Positions 62,003 through 64,000 of a stretch of DNA of 64,000 nt are shown here, piece by piece (positions within the stretch are counted from its first letter, which is position 1; each line of letters opens with the position of its first letter). The stretch comes from CAYXZQ01 sp963717515. Lineage in GTDB: Archaea; Nanobdellota; Nanobdellia; Woesearchaeales; DSVV01. A program made the position numbers and the translations under genes. The notes below the pieces were generated by a model, which did not search any database, was not told the origin of the DNA, and saw nothing but the letters and a program-made list of their open reading frames with translations. The stretch covers positions 1,736,001 through 1,800,000 of the forward strand of contig OY970338.1 in assembly GCA_963717515.1 (NCBI GenBank). The letters run 5' to 3'.

Positions 62003-63064
62003 TCAGTATGTCTTGAACTCTTCCCTGTACTTCTGCACCAGGTCTTCCTCTATCTTGTAGTATTCGCTGAGGTAGTATGATGTGATGTCTGCGATGAATG
62101 CGCATGTCATGAGCCTTGAAAGCTTGTTCGTCCCCTTAATCAGTATCTCTGTCGTACCGTGGCCCTTGTTCCTGATTATCTTCTTTGCTGTCGCCATTGA
62201 CTTATTTATCAGGTCAGAGTCCCCCTGGTCCCTGATGAACACCAGGTAGAAGTCCCAGATGTCTTTGATATAAGCGTTAAGGTCGCTGTATGCTGCGTCA
62301 GAGAATACACCTGAGAAGCATGGGATCTTCGCATTGAGGTTGAACTGCATCTTCCAGTAGTTGGTGATCACTGAGAGCTCAGGCGAGCTGTAGATAACTG
62401 GCACCCTGTCCCTGAGCTTTTCGTAGAGTACCTTTGCCATGTCCCTTAGCTCCTGGCTCTTGAGGCTCTTTATGGTTTCATCCATGATCTCCTTCTGGGG
62501 TTTTATCAATGATGAGTTCTCGAGTATGGCAATCAGGGGGAAGAGGATGTAGCACAATGTCGTGCTCTCGACAAGGTTCTTCGGCAGTATGATATGCTCT
62601 GTATTGTTCCTTGTGAAACCCTCGACAAGCCTTCCTCCAGAGGACAGCCCGACAATCCTGCATCCCTTCCTTAGTGCGTTCTTGTAACAGCTTATGGCCT
62701 CCTCGTCATTCCCTGTGTATGACGCGATGACAGCAAGGGTCTTCGCATCGACATCCTCAGGGAGCGAAAAATCCCTCACTACCCTCATGTCGAACCTGTA
62801 TTCAGAGAGGTATTCCCTGAGTATCTCCCCTGCTTGTGCATTTATGCCGATTCCGGCGATGACAATCTTCTCGAACCTGTCGAGGAGCTTGAACTCGCCT
62901 GTCAGCTTGAGGGCATTCTGTATATGGAACGGGAGGTTCTGGATGATGCTCTTCTGGGTCGGCCTGTACTTATCTGCCATCTGCTTTCTCTTCCTGAGCC
63001 CCCTGAAGAGGCCTTTTTGCTCCTGCTGCTTGATGTCATCGATAAGTTTTGAGGTGTCGACCAT
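62003..63064 (-). CDS. Bifunctional phosphoglucose/phosphomannose isomerase type
   Basis: 353 residues, a different SIS-domain family (PGI/PMI). The first SIS domain has IVIAGIGINAQAGEILREYL and VIASYTGNDEEAISCYKNAL; the C-terminal bact-PGI_C domain has VPVIYSSPELSVITNYWKMQ (usual R.K.Q..EN) and a conserved HG in IRNKGHGTTEILI. Archaeal relatives isomerise both glucose-6-P and mannose-6-P. Its tandem occurrence with a second PGI type is notable; one may serve mannose/surface glycans. The promoter lies in the 97-base intergenic region shared with the divergent gene. Confidence 0.86.
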   Translation of the reverse strand: MVDTSKLIDDIKQQEQKGLFRGLRKRKQMADKYRPTQKSIIQNLPFHIQNALKLTGEFKLLDRFEKIVIAGIGINAQAGEILREYLSEYRFDMRVVRDFSLPEDVDAKTLAVIASYTGNDEEAISCYKNALRKGCRIVGLSSGGRLVEGFTRNNTEHIILPKNLVESTTLCYILFPLIAILENSSLIKPQKEIMDETIKSLKSQELRDMAKVLYEKLRDRVPVIYSSPELSVITNYWKMQFNLNAKIPCFSGVFSDAAYSDLNAYIKDIWDFYLVFIRDQGDSDLINKSMATAKKIIRNKGHGTTEILIKGTNKLSRLMTCAFIADITSYYLSEYYKIEEDLVQKYREEFKTY

Positions 63065-63161
63065 AAGTCTAGGATAAACAATTGTTCTTTATAAATTTAT
63101 ATGGTAATAAATATTCTATTAATAGAAAAATTTATATATTAATATAGTATATAGTATATCT
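63065..63161. promoter_or_regulatory. Bidirectional promoter region
   Basis: An AT-rich 97-base region between the divergent isomerase and secreted-protein genes. It holds TTTATATATTAATAT near 63131-63145, centred about 25 bases before ATG 63162, and on the other strand CATATAAATTTATAAAG (63087-63103), about 30 bases before the isomerase start. Two separate TATA boxes in opposite directions. Confidence 0.65.
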
Positions 63162-63632
63162 ATGCGTAGATATGGTAGATTAAAAAAGAATATAACAGCT
63201 GTCGGACTCGTGATTTTACTTGTTGTTTTTGTGTACGTCGTGACCACTGCAATCAATGCAGTGAGTGCCGATGACCCTCCTGAATGCAGTGATGCGTTAA
63301 TCATTGTGAAGGATGCATGCTTCAACACACAGAAGTCAGCTTTTGACAATTTCCAGACCACTGTGAGGCTAAGCCTTCAGAACAGGGAGAAGGACATAAA
63401 CGGTTTTTCCATCAAGATATTCGGGGAGAGGGGAGTCCATCCTGTCGTCATCTTCAGGACACTGGGCTCGCTTGCAGAAGCTACCCTCTCAGCTCCCTAT
63501 GACAAGGCGGTGTATGGCGAGATAAGGAAGATAGAGATAGACCCCATAATCAACCTGAACCAGAACATTGTCTACTGCGCAAGCTCTCACGGGAGCTCTT
63601 ATGAGGAAGAAGTCCTTCCATGCGGGGAATAA
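63162..63632 (+). CDS. Secreted or membrane-anchored protein, pilin-like N-terminus
   Basis: 156 residues: basic start MRRYGRLKKN, one hydrophobic helix (TAVGLVILLVVFVYVVTTAI), then an external domain with four cysteines (CSDALIIVKDAC, YCASSHGSSYEEEVLPC). The layout of a basic head followed by a hydrophobic helix recalls archaeal pilin-like proteins, but no clear cleavage motif is seen. Leaderless start from the TATA near 63137. The eS17 gene follows with its own promoter. Confidence 0.7.
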   Translation: MRRYGRLKKNITAVGLVILLVVFVYVVTTAINAVSADDPPECSDALIIVKDACFNTQKSAFDNFQTTVRLSLQNREKDINGFSIKIFGERGVHPVVIFRTLGSLAEATLSAPYDKAVYGEIRKIEIDPIINLNQNIVYCASSHGSSYEEEVLPCGE

Positions 63633-63678
63633 CTTTAAATACAACCTGTCCTTAACCGGCCCCAGCATTGTGATACTG

Positions 63679-63873
63679 ATGGGAAGAATAAAGACGCAGC
63701 TGGTAAAAAGGACTACTCTGAGCCTATATAGTGACCACAGGGAGAAATTCAAGAAAGATTTTGCCGAGAACAAGACCATAGTTGCAAAACTGCTTGATTT
63801 TCCGTCAAAGAAGATTAGGAATACTGTTGCAGGATACCTTACAAGGCTTGTGAAGACCGAGAAAGAGATTTAG
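63679..63873 (+). CDS. rps17e: Ribosomal protein eS17
   Basis: 64 residues starting MGRIKTQLVKRTTLSLYSDH. The KFKKDFAENKTIVAKLLDF and SKKIRNTVAGYLTRLVKTE segments match eS17, a small basic helical protein of the archaeal 30S subunit; the length matches the archaeal short form. A longer in-frame extension exists upstream, but TATA AACTTTAAATAC (63634-63645) with a leader of about 15 bases supports ATG 63679. Followed by alba after 16 bases. Confidence 0.93.
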   Translation: MGRIKTQLVKRTTLSLYSDHREKFKKDFAENKTIVAKLLDFPSKKIRNTVAGYLTRLVKTEKEI

Positions 63874-63889
63874 CAGGGGGGGTGCGAAA

Positions 63890-64000
63890 ATGACTCTTGA
63901 CAACTCTATTTTTATTGGAGGCAAGCCCTTCATGAATTATGTTACAAGCGTGGTGATGCAGTTCACGACTAAGGATGCAAATGAGGTCATTATCAAGGCC
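63890..64000 (+). CDS. alba: Chromatin protein Alba, N-terminal part
   Basis: The first 37 residues are visible: SIFIGGKPFMNYVTSVVMQF and ANEVIIKA, matching the Alba pattern V-F-I-G-x-K-P-x-M-N-Y-V and E-V-x-I-K-A. Alba is a small dimeric DNA/RNA-binding chromatin protein of Archaea. GGGGGGGTG lies five bases before ATG 63890. It is probably cotranscribed with eS17. Truncated by the window end. Confidence 0.9.
   Translation, partial: MTLDNSIFIGGKPFMNYVTSVVMQFTTKDANEVIIKA

Overview
The window looks like part of a DPANN-type archaeal chromosome, closest in character to Woesearchaeota/Pacearchaeota/Nanoarchaeota. Archaeal signs are eL41, eS17, Alba, aIF1A, a Nop5-type protein, archaeal SecD/SecF, an archaeal UMP kinase, TATA-box promoters about 26-28 nt upstream of start codons, and intron-bearing tRNAs with bulge-helix-bulge (BHB) junctions. 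The 16S 5' end reads ATTCCCGTTGATCCTGCGGG instead of the common archaeal ATTCCGGTTGATCCTGCCGG, a variant I associate with the Nanoarchaeota/Woesearchaeota side of DPANN. Mixed into this are bacterial-type genes: ispG and ispH (MEP isoprenoid pathway), gpsA (sn-glycerol-3-phosphate dehydrogenase), lspA (signal peptidase II) with lipoprotein-like substrates, and a MagIII-like glycosylase.

Layout. 1-1.6 kb: end of ispG, an unknown gene, and ispH, overlapping on the + strand. 2-5.6 kb: a minus-strand run of HAD phosphatase, gpsA, histidine phosphatase and a SWIM zinc-finger protein. 5.8-10.7 kb: minus-strand rRNA operon 16S-tRNA-Ala(intron)-23S without an adjacent 5S; its promoter touches the stop codon of eL41. 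11-20 kb: a rubrerythrin-like protein, a Tat-exported hydrolase with no AUG start, tRNA-Glu, a two-intron tRNA-Ile(UAU), intron-containing tRNA-Gly, membrane proteins, a NUDIX hydrolase, a HAD protein, a RecB-like Fe-S nuclease, a queuosine-precursor transporter and a Nop5 domain protein. 20.9-24.3 kb: 2-oxoacid:ferredoxin oxidoreductase operon porG-D-(cutA)-A-(Zn ribbon)-B. 24-34 kb: UMP kinase, an orphan protein, SecDF, ValS and a GT81-like glycosyltransferase. 34-37 kb: Lrp-like regulator, hemerythrin-like protein, membrane HTH regulator and a Kazal/DUF333 lipoprotein. 37.7-41.4 kb: copper island (HMA-SafE-cupredoxin fusion and CopA). 41.5-46.1 kb: a K+ channel, then a 1183-residue secreted protein with MopE motifs, calcium-type repeats and a 116-triplet collagen-like rod. 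47-50 kb: DNA glycosylase, Zn ribbon, LspA, aIF1A. 50.2-58.7 kb: a cell-surface block with an Ig-like protein, SppA, five consecutive secreted/membrane genes of unknown function and a beta-helix protein. 58.7-64 kb: Rad50-like ATPase, two different sugar-phosphate isomerases, a secreted protein, eS17 and the start of Alba.

How the genes fit together. The central metabolism visible here (por complex, two PGI-type isomerases) suggests fermentative sugar/2-oxoacid metabolism. MEP and G3P genes suggest that isoprenoid and glycerophosphate supply is at least partly of bacterial origin. A large share of the window encodes export machinery (SecDF, LspA, SppA, Tat-type signal) and exported proteins, as expected for a host-associated or surface-attached small archaeon. 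First genes of transcription units are mostly leaderless (TATA centred about 26 nt before the ATG), whereas internal or short-leader genes carry a GGTGAT Shine-Dalgarno matching the 16S 3' end.
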